Shown here: piece by piece, positions 53,775 through 64,000 of the stretch
Position numbering within the stretch: position 1 is the stretch's first letter
How the letters are laid out: the number at the start of each line of letters is the position of its first letter
Assembly: GCF_019279795.1 (NCBI RefSeq)
Contig: NC_056745.1
Location: forward strand, 510,847,823-510,911,822
Source of the DNA: Protopterus annectens
Taxonomy: Eukaryota > Chordata > Ceratodontiformes > Protopteridae
Direction of reading: 5' to 3'
Length of the DNA: 64,000 nucleotides
The notes under the pieces: model-generated
Databases searched by the model: none
What the model was told of the DNA's origin: nothing
Seen by the model: the letters and a program-made list of their open reading frames with translations, nothing else
Position numbers and translations under genes: made by a program

Positions 53775-54800
53775 ATGGAAACTGGAACTTGGCAGAGAAA
53801 GCCAATGGGCCTAGATGTCTGGGTAAATTTCAGTAACTGGCTAGTAAGTGTACTGCCTGGATTCCAGGAAAAAAGAAACAGAAGACCTCAGGGAAAATCA
53901 GCCACAAAAGGCAATGAAAAAACACTGACAGTGAAAAGTACTGTAGCTGTTCAGCAAAAAGCAGTGCAAGCTCCAGACATGACTTCCAGTAACCTACAGG
54001 AAAGTATAAGGCAACTGCACACAGACCTGATTAAAATAAATGAAACACTGATGTAGTATATCAACTCAAACAATAAAAGGCTGGAAAAAATGGAAGAAGC
54101 TTAAAACAGATACTCAGATAAGGTGATAAAGCTGCAAATCTCAGAGACTGAAATGAAGTAAAGGCTGGCTGACAGAGTGTACAATAAGAGATGTTTCAAG
54201 AAATAATAGAATTAGAGGACAAAGCACATAGGGATATCCTGAGATTTTCTGCTGTACCAGAGATGCTGGGAGGAACAGACAGTATTAATTTTATGAAAGA
54301 ACAAATAAGCAACTGGACTGGTATTCCACAACAGGAATGGTTAATTGAAAGGAAATATTGTATGCATGCTCCAAACCTGGCTATCAGAAAACAACCTAGA
54401 CCATTAACAGTAAAGATGCAATCTTACCAGTAGAAAGAGTTGATTCTGACAAGACAGCAGAGTATTTATGAGTATTTATCGAGAATGACTACTCATTGTA
54501 TGCCAGGCAGAAGAGGAGTATATTTACTTCATTATTCAGGGAATGTCGAGAAGCAGGTATGAAATTCAAACTGTTGTACCCAGCTATCTTTAAAATATTT
54601 TTCCTCGGAGGAACAAAATAATTTTCTGAGGAAGTACATGCTAAGGAAGAACTATGGAAGTTTGTTCAACAAAAAGTGAGCTGTGAAACAGGAGATTCTG
54701 CTTCATGTTCTTCTTGTATTAAAGAACACAGAGAAACTGTGCTAGTGAAAGCTTTTCCAATGTTTCAATGGAAATGTTTTAGAGGGGGAAAAAAGCGCAA
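53775..54800 (+). pseudogene. L1-3 ORF1 (RNA-binding protein)
   Basis: It starts METGTWQRKPMG, then SIRQLHTDLIKINETL and an EKMEEA segment of heptad character (coiled coil). The RRM-like part follows: LEDKAHRDILRFSAVPE (about 54205-54255; L1 consensus-like LEDxxRRxNLRFxGVPE) and IERKYCMH...PRPLTVKMQSY (about 54345-54430). The C-terminal domain is at about 54485-54600. Stops near 54055, 54100, 54160 and 54432 and frame changes after 54430 break the frame. The product would coat the L1 RNA as trimers, as known for L1 ORF1p. Confidence 0.75.
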
Positions 54801-54879
54801 TAGTTGACTACAAGAATTGAGAGTACACTGGAAATGAAGCAGACACAGGTTTTGGGAGCTGGAAATGAACAGGAATAAA

Positions 54880-55145
54880 ACATGAAAATCTAGAAATATT
54901 GGACTTTCTTGGAATTTGTTAAACTTGTAGGGTACTGTAAAGCATATGCCCTACTTCATGTCATTAACGTTTGGAGAATAAAATCAGTAACTTGGAAATT
55001 GACAATTACAAAGCAATAATATTTGTGAAACCTGACAGGACAAGAAAATCTGGAAATATTGGACTTTTTTCACTGTTAAACTTGTATGGGACTCTGAAGC
55101 ATAAGCCCTACTTCATGTCATTAAGGTTCAGAAAAATACACAGGA
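54880..55145 (+). repeat. Tandem duplication in the L1-3 spacer
   Basis: Two similar units (about 54880-54985 and 55035-55140) share the blocks CAAGAAAATCTGGAAATATT-like, ATTGGACTTT, GTTAAACTTGTA, CCCTACTTCATGTCATTAA and GAAAAT-like. L1-2 has a single unit at 37565-37675. Confidence 0.75.
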
Positions 55146-56057
55146 GAGGGGAAGAGGAGGGAGAACATTAACTGTAAGTAAAACAACATTTTTTCTTAAT
55201 CGTACTATTTAAATAGTGCATGATTGTCTTTGCATGTTATAAAGCAAAGTTTTTTCAGTTATTTTTAAGTGTAATGGGGAAACTAATGTAAATAGGTGCT
55301 CCTGTTTTTTTTTTCTTTCTTTCTCCTTGTTCAATTTTATGAAATGTAGGCATTGCGATGTAATAAAAAATCTGGTTAACAGAGCAAGACAAAAGAAAAA
55401 CTAGTATGCTTTCTCTCATTCTTGCATAGGTTAATGCCATCAGCTTAATCTAGTCACAGGTTTTAAGAGAAAACAAGTAAATGAAAAAGAATATTGAATA
55501 TTATAAAGCTTTTTTTCTAGCAAACAGTTTTGTGTCTGGTTATTATGTATCTAGCAGACAATCTAATAAAGAGAAATGGCTTGGAGAAAATATTTTTTTG
55601 AAAGGATTCAAGTGTTTTCCTAGCTAAGAGAGCTATAAAGAAAGACAAAAACAGATGGCACTTAGAATTACAGGCTGTACAAAACATCTTAACATGGACA
55701 CTCTTTCTTTTACATTAGCTCAAGTTTCTGTGTGTGACTGTCAGTTTGAAACATTTATTCCTATTAAGAGGTTAAAACTTCAACACTGGAAGATGTGCAT
55801 AGTTTTGTGTGTTAATATTAAGTTAATAGGTTTTAGGGGGTATTGGAGATGTGTGTGTATTTTTGTTTGAGGGGTTTCAATAAAACAAAAAGTTCTATAA
55901 GATGCGACATAGGCCCAAATGGAGATGACAAGAAACAACTGTATAAAAGATTAACCTGCCAAACAATACACACATGTCACACAAAAGCTGGAACTAGACA
56001 TTTAAGAAAAATAATATGTTATACATAAAAGGTGGGAATAATAATTTCTCAAGAATA

Positions 56058-58512
56058 TGATGCTTTCTATAATGTCTTTAAATGTTAATGGTCTCACACA
56101 AAATACAAAAAAGAAAGAGTAGTGAACTATATTAAAAAATGTAGAATGCAAACAGCTATGCTACAGGAGACACACTTGGAAAGCACAGAACACGTGAAAT
56201 TGATAAAGAAAGGTTTTCAGGATGGTTATTCAGCAGAACACCTGGGGCAAAGAAAGAAATGGCTACTGGCAAGGGAAGAGGATTACACTGGCATGTATTT
56301 ATATTCCACCGAAAACTGCTACAACGGAGCTTAAGAAAATTCTGGGATAAATAATCCGCTTTCAGCAAGGAACATTACTTATAGGTGGGGACAGGAAACT
56401 GATTTACAAAAGTGAAGCTGTGTCTAGGGTGGGGCCCAGAAGGGAAAATATAACAAAGGAGGGTAGATTTTTAAAGACATTTATGAAAACATTTGGCATG
56501 GAAGAAGTGAATTTACATACTATTCCCCAAGATACAAAAACTGGGCTAGGCTAGTCAGAATTTACATTTTACAGAAACATGTGCATTTAAATGAAAGTCG
56601 TGATATGCACCCAATAACTATTTCAGATCATGCGCCAATAATAACTAAAATAAAAACACAGGGTAATGAAATAAAATGAGACACTGGCGCTTTCCGGAGT
56701 GGGATAAAATTAAAGTGGAGTTTCAAATTAGGGTGGAAATAAAGGAAGGGGAGATAAGGTTAAGAAGTAAGAAGAATTATTTAGAAGGACTGAGAAATGT
56801 TAAAGTATTGCAAAATAGGGGGAATCTCGCAGAACAAGAAGAGGAGCAACTGCAGAATGCTAAACAGAAAATAAGGGATTACCTCAATAATATGCATGAG
56901 TTTGGAAAGACTGCTCTTAAGCAACTGTTTTTTGATAACTATAAGCATAAAAACTTTTAGTACAATGACTCTGGCAATAGAAAGTAGAAAGGGCTATCAC
57001 CAAGCTTAGACACGTATAACAAGGAAGGTAACAAGGGATCCTGTAGAAGTATTAGAAATATTTTGGAAATTCTATGAAAGTCTGTTAGCAGAGAAATATG
57101 GAAATCAAGAAAAGGTACAAATGGAAATGTTTATGGAAGAATTAAATATGCCAAGGTTAGAGGTAGAGAAGGCTCAATTACTAACAGGATAGGAGAAGAT
57201 AAGATAAAAATGGTGATGTATAACCAGTCTACAGAAAAGTTCCCAGGAATAGATGGTATTCCTCTGGAAGTTTGGAAGCTATGAGGGGGAAAATGATAAA
57301 GCCCTGGAAGGTTTTGTTTAACAGCATTTTAAAAGGAGAAGTACCAACATCCTCAAAGGAAGCAGTAGTAGCTGTAATGCCTAAAAGGGTAAAGATTCAT
57401 CAGATCCAGCTTCATACAGGCCCATTTCAATACCAACTGTTTATGTCTATAATGGCTAAAAGAATGGAATAAGTCATGCCAAAATTGATAGATATGGATC
57501 ACTGTGGTTTTGTGGAGGGGAGGCAAACATTTGACAAAATTAACAGAATACTAATGAACCAGAGGGAAGCAGAATGTAAAAAAAATACCATTGTTGTTGG
57601 TGTGTCTTGATGCACAGAAAGCATATGACAGAGTAAGCTGGGACTTTATGAGCACAGCAATGGAAGCATTTGCATTCCCTGCTAAAATTAATTGAGAGGA
57701 TATATGAGAAAATCGGAGGCAAAAACTAAAGTGATTGGGGTCCTATCTGATAATCTCTGCTTCAGTAGAGGAACCAGGCAGGGGTGACCTCTCTCTCCCC
57801 TTTGTTAGTTGCATTATATTTTGAACCACTGGCAAAGAAAATAAGGGACTCAGAAATTAAAGGACATAATTGGTATGGTAGTCAAGAAAAGCTGGCTCTA
57901 TTTGCAGATGACGTTATTTTATACCTGACTAAACCAGAAAGGAGCATTACAGTGCTGTGGAACATATTGAGACAGTTTCAAATCTTTTCAGGATACAAAA
58001 TGAATAAAGCTAAAACAAAAGCAATAGTGATAAATTATGTACCCACATACAAATTAGTTCAGCAATATCCATACTTATGGGGACATGATAAAATGAAGTA
58101 CTTAGGAGTATGGATTAAAAGTGATTCCGGATAAGTGGGAAGAGACTAAACAAAAGATAATATAAAAACTGAGAAAATGGAATCTCTGTTATATGGATAT
58201 TGATGGTAAGATACAAGCAGTTAAAATATTTTAGTCCCTTTATTCTTATACACAGGTCAGGCATATTTTTATCAACCAGAGGAAGTTGTGGATAGTAATT
58301 AATAAAGAGCTGAGGGATTTTATCTGGGAGAGGAACATGACAAGAGTCAAGTGGGATAATCTTGTTTTTCCAAAAGAAAGGGCGGATTGGGATTACCCAA
58401 TTTGAATGTGTATTTCAGAGCAACACAGTTAAGGCTCCTATACATAGGACAAACAGAAACCTATTACTCAAAGCGGAAAGAGATGATGATGAAACGGGGA
58501 AGTTCAAGAAAA
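56058..58512 (+). pseudogene. L1-3 ORF2, upstream part (endonuclease and reverse transcriptase)
   Basis: The endonuclease starts MLSIMSLNVNGL, with LQETHLE (about 56162-56182) and GTLLIGGDRKLIYKSE (about 56370-56415) where active L1s have GGDFN. The RT shows LIDMDHCGFVEGRQTF (about 57490-57535), VCLDAQKAYDRVSWDFMS-like (about 57600-57650), SRGTRQG-like (57770-57785), and KLALFADDVILYLTKPERS (about 57890-57950) with an intact FADD. A GLPNLNVYFRATQLRLLY segment precedes the DIRS-F insertion. Several stops and frameshifts are present. Confidence 0.78.
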
Positions 58513-58730
58513 GTACAGTTTTGTACCTACCATAAATGTAGATGTTCGAAGATCCACATTGCTGCAGTCCTTACTTATGGGTAGTCCGCTGTCCTCGGTC
58601 GGCCCGAATACCAAAGTATTAGGCTGACGTCGGTCATGGGCGCCTAGATCTGACATCAGAGCGTCAGGGTATAAAGGCGCATGACCGACGTCATATCCTC
58701 AGTCTTTTCTTGCCCCAGATGTCAGAAGGC
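58513..58730 (+). repeat. DIRS-F left inverted terminal repeat
   Basis: It starts AGTACAGTTTTGTACCTACC. It contains GCTGACGTCGG (about 58623), a TATA-like GGGTATAAA at 58667-58675 and CCGACGTCAT just after. Inverted copy of 63755-63969. Confidence 0.9.
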
Positions 58731-58844
58731 CAAACCAGAAAGGCCACAGCCAAAAACAGAATACCTCCCAAAAACATGCCCAACAACAACCATCACCTAA
58801 AGCATAGCACTAAGTCTAACTACAGTGGGGAAGGAGGAAGGGTA

Positions 58845-58935
58845 AATTGGACTGCAGCAATGTGGATCTTCAAACATCTACATTTATGGTAGGTGCAAAA
58901 CTGTACTATGTTCTTCATCTCACATTGCTGCAGTC
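58845..58935. repeat. DIRS-F internal complementary region
   Basis: GACTGCAGCAATGTGGATCT and CATTTATGGTAGGTGCAAAA complement the left end. GTTCTTCATCTCACATTGC complements the right end. They join at CTGTACTATG. Confidence 0.88.
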
Positions 58936-59059
58936 CTTACTTATGGGTAGAATCCCAAAGCAACGGGAAAGGGAGGATGGTAAAAATCATAAAGCATTAG
59001 GGGTCGCTAAAATGCCCTGTAAAATTGCAGTGGCAAATCCAGCCCTAGACTTAGAATAA

Positions 59060-60000
59060 AGAGGAAGGTGGTAATGTTTAGAAAAGGTATGCACTGAACT
59101 CCAAGTAGCTGCCTCCAAAATGTCTTTTGTAGCTACCCCTTAGAAAGGCCATAGAAGTAGCAGTAGCCCTAGTGGAATGAGGCCTGATTCCAGCAGGAAT
59201 CTCCTTACCATGATGGGAATAACAGAAAGAAATACAAAACCCAATCCATTTAGAAATAGTTTGTTTTGAAACAGGTTTACCCTGTGAACCCAAAGCAAAA
59301 GAAACAAACAATTGCTGAGACTGTCTGAACTCCTTGGTTCTGCTCAAATAATAACGCAACTGCCTGTGAATATCCAGAGTATGCAAAATTTTCTCCCCTT
59401 TATTTTGGGGGTTTGCATAAAAAGTAAGCAAATGAATAGTTTGATTTAAGGCCACACTAGAAACCACCTTAGGCATAAAGGAAGGATTAGTACGCAAAGA
59501 TACCCTATCCCTATGAAAAATCAGGAAAGGCTCCACTGCCATGAGGGCCTGTAATTCAGAAACCCTTCTTGCAGAGGTAATGGCCAACAAAAAAGCAGTT
59601 TTCCATGACAAATACTTTAACTCGGCAGTAGCTGCAGGCTCAAAAGGTTGTAGAGTAAGTTTTTCCAACACAAAATTGAGATCCCAAGCAGGAGTAGGAG
59701 CTCTACGTGGGGTCTTATATTCTTTGCCCCTCTAAGAAATTGCTTAAACCAAGGATGAGAGAATAAAGGAGGGTCACAATCATAGTGAGCAGAAATGGCT
59801 GCAGCATGGACCTTTATTGAGGAGAAAGACAAACCCTTGTCCAATAACTCAGTAAGATATTGAAGAGCAACACTTAAATCAGGTTTGGAGACATCAAAGT
59901 CCTTTCCTTTGCTCCAAATAAAACATCTCCTCCATTTATCAGCGTAAACTTTCCTGGTACTCGGCCTCCTGGCCTCCAAAATAACATTCAAAACTTGTTG
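59060..60000 (-). pseudogene. DIRS-F tyrosine recombinase region
   Basis: Landmarks on the minus strand are RRPSTRKVYADKWRRCF (about 59925-59975), ITSARRVSELQALMAV (about 59535-59580, first catalytic arginine), LDIHRQLRYYLSRTKEF, VSKQTISKWIGFCISFCYSH and RPHSTRATATSMAFLRGS (about 59135-59190, HxxR). The protein closely resembles that of DIRS-E, so the two belong to the same lineage. Not intact. Confidence 0.8.
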
Positions 60001-61920
60001 TGGAAGCTGAGACCCTCCAGAGTCTAAAACAGAATATGCCAGGCTGTTAGATGTAGAGACTGAATCTTGACATTGAGGAAGTGACTGTCCTCTTGTGACA
60101 AAAGGTGCGGAATCAAAGGCAGAGGCCATGGAGGTTCTCGTACTAAGCTCCTCAGTAGTGGGTACCAGTGTTGTCGAGGCCAATCCGTGCTATCAAAATC
60201 ATGGTTGGCTTGTCTTGTCTGGCCTTCAAGAGTACCTTGGGAAGAAGAGGCAGAGGTGGAAAGGCATATACATGCAGATTGTTCCAACTGAATGATAGAG
60301 CGCCCACCTTCCAAGCTGTGTGATGAAACATTTTTGTGCAAAACTTTGGCAACTGGTAATTCAGTGGAGAAGCGAACAGATCTATGTCTGGAGTTCCCCA
60401 TAACACTGTCAACTGTTGAAATACATGAGGATCCAATTTCCACTCGTGAGGATCCACTATTTGTCTGCTCAATACATCTGCTAAGGAGTTCTGTGCTCCT
60501 GGTAGAAACCTTGCCTGAAGATTGAGGTGTAGATTGAGAGCAGTTTCCCACAGAATCATCGCTTGCCTGCAAAGAGGGTAAGAATGGGTTCCCCTGCTTG
60601 TTGATGTACCACATGACAGTAGTGTTGTCTGTTTGAATCAACACCTGCCCTGGGTGAAGTAAATCTTTGAAAGCCATCAATGCAAACTGGACTGCTAACA
60701 TTTCCTTCAAGTTGATATGCAAATGTTGGAGTTTGACAGGCCACGTGTTTTGCACCCATTTTCCATTGAGGTGTGCTCCCCAAGCCTTGTCCGAGGCATC
60801 TGTCGTTAGAATCTGACTCGCCTCTGGTCGGGTCACAGAGAGTCCCTTGTTTAGGTGACATTCCTGAGCCCACCACAAAAACTCCTTCCGAATGCAAGGT
60901 ATTATCTGAATGACAGTGTCCAGATCTTGGCAGTGCTGTGTCCATACATTTTGAGATACCATTGAAGCTTCCTCATATGCAATTTGGCATTGGGAAGCAC
61001 CAGAATACAAGATGCCATGAACCCCAAGGCTTGAAGGACTGTCCTTGCAGTCAGCCTGGACCGTAGAGACATTTGATGAAAATAAAGAGAAAGGCTTCTT
61101 TGTTTGTCCGGGGTCAAAAAAGCCATCTGGGAAGCTGTATTCAGTCTCACACCCAGAAAGCACATGTCCTGAGAGGGTACTAGACTGGACTTTGTTTCGT
61201 TCACAGAATACCCTAGGCATCTTAACACTGCCATCACATACTGTAGATGATGAAGAAGTTTGTCCTTTTCTTGTGCAATAATCAGGCAATCGTCCAAATA
61301 AGGATAAATCTGTATTCCTCTTAGTCTGAAAAATGCTATCACTGGAGCCAGAACCTTTGTGAACACTCTGGGGGCAGTAGATAAGCCAAAGGGCAATGCA
61401 GAGAACTGATAATGTAAATTTCCAGCCCGAAAACGCAGGTACCTCCTGCAACTGGGCCTGATAGGAACATGAAGGTAAGCCTCTTTGAGATCCAGAGTAA
61501 CCATCCAGTGATCTTTTCCCAACAGAGGTAAAAGTTGTTGTAAAGTCAGCATCTTGAACTTTGGAATGTCCAGGTAAGTGTTGAGGATAGATAAATCCAA
61601 AATTGGTCTCCACGTGTTCCCTTTCTTTGGAACTAGAAACAGGCGGAATAAAATCCTAGGCCCACTTCTGACAGAGGAACTGGCTGTATAGCTCCTATTT
61701 GAAGAAGTAAAGAAATTTGTCTGCGAGCCTCTATCCTTTGCCGAGGAGGGACGTCTGGCATGCCCTTGAAAGGAGGCATGGTATGGAAATAGAACTTGTA
61801 ACCTCGGTTTATAATGTCCAATACCCATTTGTCCTGGGTGACTAAATGCCAATTTTGCTTGAAAAGAGCCAACTTTCCTCCCAAAGGAGCTGCCAGGCAC
61901 GAAGAATCTGGCAGCTGAAA
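60000..61920 (-). pseudogene. DIRS-F reverse transcriptase-RNase H region
   Basis: RLFLVPKKGNTWRPILDLSI (about 61590-61640), VTLDLKEAYLHVPIRPSC (about 61455-61505), YPYLDDCLIIAQ (about 61280-61315), TTDASDKAWGAHLNGKW (about 60760-60810) and QTDNTTVMWYINKQG (about 60595-60640) mark the RT and RNase H domains in order. A LFLVPK block at the start and a WPRQHWYPL block at the end frame the region. Not intact; several breaks. Confidence 0.82.
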
Positions 61921-61929
61921 ATGTAGGTC

Positions 61930-63653
61930 ATTGGGCCTGTTTACGAAAGGACTGGCCCCTGCCCTCACCAGCAGATTGAGCAGGCGAACTCCATTGTCTC
62001 GGCCTGAAAGTACTCTGAGCTCTGCCCCTACCACGCCTAGATCTACCCCTAGACTGAGAATCAGAAGAAGGGTACGCCCACCCTTAGTAGGCCAATTTCT
62101 ACTAAACTTTGGAGGTTGTACCTGCAAAAAATCTTTAACAGTCTGCATAGACTTAGCCTTGTCTTCCATTTTCTTTAAGACTGACTCCACAGGAGGACCA
62201 AACAAAACTTCAGACTGTAAAGGGGCATCCAGAATTCTAGACTTAACATGCTCAGACAAATTCTGATCCTTAAGCCAGGCGTGTCTACGAATAACTGAAC
62301 CAGTGACAGCCACCCTAGAAGAAGCCTGTAAAGCATCAAAACCACATTGCAAAGAGTGCTTACCCACCTGTTCAGAAACATGCACTAAATCCTGCAATTC
62401 TTTACACTCTATGACCTCTGCCAAAGCATCCACTTTAGACCTTAGCTGAGAAAGGAGGAAATTCTGATACTTCAACATATGAAACTGGCAGTTCAAAGCT
62501 CTCAATGCTAAAGTAGAAGAGGTATACACCTTCTTACCCCATCTATCCAAAGCTCTAGCTTCCTTATCCAGAGGAACCGGATTCTTAACAACAGAGGCTC
62601 TAACACCCTTAGGCCCCTGACTAATAGTTTCTGGGTCCGCCCTAGGACTCTTATACAGATATTTATGAGCCTCAGGCACCCTGTAATACCTGTCCGGTTT
62701 AACTGGGGCAGGAGGCACAGAATCTGGATTAAGGGAAGCTTCGAAAAACATCTGAAACAACATCCAAAACCGGAGGTATAGCTAAGGGTCTATGCTGTGG
62801 TAAAAACAAGAACTCCCTAAGTCTCTTCCGTGAATCAGAGTAATCCTGTCCCTCCCACTGAAAATGCTCCCTCATGGAATGCAGAATTTCTGAAAATGAA
62901 AAATCCTCTGGAGGAGAAGCAGAAGGAGTGGAATCCTCTGCATCAGAATCAGAATAAGGAGGGAAATCTTGAATGTCTTCAGCAGAAGACTCTGAATCAT
63001 CTGAGGCCTGCTCCAAACTTTCCAACTCTGGCTCCATCCTGGGCCTTTTTATCAGGAGGGGCATAGAACCTCTAATTAAAGTAATCAAATCCTCTGCCAT
63101 TTTAAGCATGTGCTTTTAGGCACAGACCCTGAAGAACCAGAACTGACACCAGAGGAAGGCAAGACAGACCTGCCCTTAAAAGGAGCCTTAGAAACAGTAG
63201 CAGAAGGCCTAACCACCTTAGGCATAGAAGGGAGAATAGTAACCTGAGAGGCCCCTTCAGCCTGACCTGCCTCCTGAGAGGCCACATCCTGTAAAATCAA
63301 AGTTTCCCCCTGGGACTCAACAGAAACTTCAGCCGGATCCACCTGTTCAGCTGTAGCTTCTAAAGGTCCGGCGTCCAAACGGACGAATCATCCTGCCTAG
63401 GCTTTAAAGATTTGTCTTTGCGCTTCTTAGTAGAAGCAGGCGCGGAACATCCGACGGCATATTATAATTACACCTCTTGCCAAAGACTAACCTAGCGCAA
63501 TCTAACCTCCGTTTATAGTGCGCTTATTAAACCTAGCACAAAACCGACACCCGACTACGTGCTCGGTCCCAAACAAGGAATACAAAGCGAGTGGTAATCT
63601 CTATGCGGTATCTGTTTCCCACAAGAAATACAATTATTCACTTTTTCTGACAT
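61930..63653 (-). pseudogene. DIRS-F Gag-like region
   Basis: The start MSEKVNNCISCGKQIPH (about 63600-63653) has the CxxC pairs seen in DIRS-B, C and E. Further in are REHFQWEGQDYSDSRKRLRE (about 62820-62880), SVIRRHAWLKDQNLSEHVK (about 62245-62300) and FLQVQPPKFSRNWPTK (about 62085-62135), followed by a Gly/Arg-rich C-terminus. It is the same protein family as the DIRS-E frame at 44154-45992. Not intact. Confidence 0.78.
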
Positions 63654-63754
63654 CCGGTAAGTAACTGAGGCAAGAAAAAACAAAATATTCCCCAACGGGG
63701 TACTTAGCCCAACTTGGTATCGGTCTGAAACTCCGAAAACGAAAAATTTCAGAA

Positions 63755-63969
63755 CGCCGAATGGCACTTGCAACGCTGCTTCTGCATCGGACCATGCGGC
63801 AAAAAAGACTGGGGATATGACGTCGGTCATGCGCCTTTATACCCTGACGCTCTGATGTCAGATCTAGGCGCCCATGACCGACGTCAGCCTAATACTTTGG
63901 TATTCGGGCCGACCGAGGACAGCGGACTACCCATAAGTAAGGACTGCAGCAATGTGAGATGAAGAATAT
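63755..63969 (-). repeat. DIRS-F right inverted terminal repeat
   Basis: Nearly exact inverted copy of 58513-58730, with TTTATACCC at 63836-63844. It ends GAGATGAAGAATAT, one base different from the GAACAT end predicted by the internal complementary region. Confidence 0.9.
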
Positions 63970-64000
63970 CAAGGAGAGACTGGGTTTTGGATGCAGACCT
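63970..64000 (+). mobile_element. L1-3 resumes after DIRS-F
   Basis: CAAGGAGAGACTGGGTTTTG and TGCAGA align to L1-2 at 40605-40635 (ACAAGGAGAGACTCCAATTT). The rest of L1-3 lies beyond the window. Confidence 0.7.

Larger units (their letters stand above)
53715..58512 (+). mobile_element. L1-3: nearly full-length L1 LINE, main part
   Basis: It begins with a short leader (ACTTCCAAGATGGCTGC) before ORF1, has a spacer of about 1.2 kb with a duplicated segment, and continues through the endonuclease and RT of ORF2. DIRS-F interrupts it at 58513, and it resumes at 63970 beyond the window end. Stops and frameshifts occur in both ORFs, so the copy is inactive. It is the only L1 here that keeps its 5' end. 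Confidence 0.85.
58513..63969 (-). mobile_element. DIRS-F: young DIRS-type retrotransposon inserted in L1-3
   Basis: Terminal repeats (about 58513-58730 and 63755-63969) are almost identical over more than 130 bases, with only about two to four differences. The internal complementary region is at about 58845-58935. The L1-3 reading GAAGTTCAAGAAA continues directly as CAAGGAGAGAC after the element, as in the uninterrupted L1-2 at 40585-40612, so there is no target duplication. All three gene regions are present. It is broken, with about half a dozen breaks, and is the youngest-looking DIRS copy here. Confidence 0.9.

Overview
The window looks like non-coding DNA of a vertebrate with a large, repeat-rich genome. 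Recognisable elements are DIRS-type tyrosine-recombinase retrotransposons, L1, CR1 and L2-group LINEs, a Penelope-like element, a tRNA-derived SINE and inverted-repeat MITEs. Many DIRS copies beside L1 and CR1 fits an amphibian (salamander or caecilian) best, but a lungfish or bichir cannot be excluded. I judge that well over two thirds of the 64 kb is transposon-derived. There is no bacterial-style gene organisation, CRISPR array or rRNA.

Layout. (1) 1-772 and 7081-7260 are the two halves of a decayed L2/CR1-group LINE, split by DIRS-A (773-7080, minus). (2) DIRS-B (7938-24153, minus) is a stack. It contains DIRS-C (8768-14087, plus), a short ATTT-tailed insertion (15583-16020), a CR1 LINE (17705-21328, plus) and a palindromic Penelope-like element (21474-22773). 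(3) 24154-26784 shows nothing recognisable; a lone DIRS terminal repeat lies at about 26785-27060. (4) DIRS-D (27774-37074, minus) holds a MITE (27893-28227) and a 5'-truncated L1 (L1-1, minus, 28607-32841). Its far end is lost at the junction with a second L1 (L1-2, plus, 37075-47256). L1-2 in turn contains a SINE (39254-39392) and DIRS-E (40944-46310, minus), the least damaged DIRS copy. (5) 47257-53700 is older sequence: a decayed CR1 piece, a second MITE, a Penelope-like relic with a hammerhead-like core, and one convincing host coding exon (52766-52935, minus), the last exon of an unidentified coiled-coil protein. (6) L1-3 (from about 53715, plus, nearly full length) lies upstream of that exon, probably in an intron of the host gene. 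It is split by DIRS-F (58513-63969, minus), the youngest-looking element, and resumes to the window end.

The DIRS copies share one architecture: inverted terminal repeats, an internal complementary region that joins copies of both outer ends, then Gag-like, RT-RNase H and tyrosine-recombinase genes. Two lineages are present by terminal sequence: A and D, and B, C, E and F. Comparing occupied and empty L1 paralogues shows that E and F entered without target duplication, as expected for tyrosine-recombinase integration. The L1, Penelope-like and MITE insertions do show candidate target duplications. The SINE shares its 3' tail with the CR1 LINE in the window, suggesting a SINE-LINE partnership.
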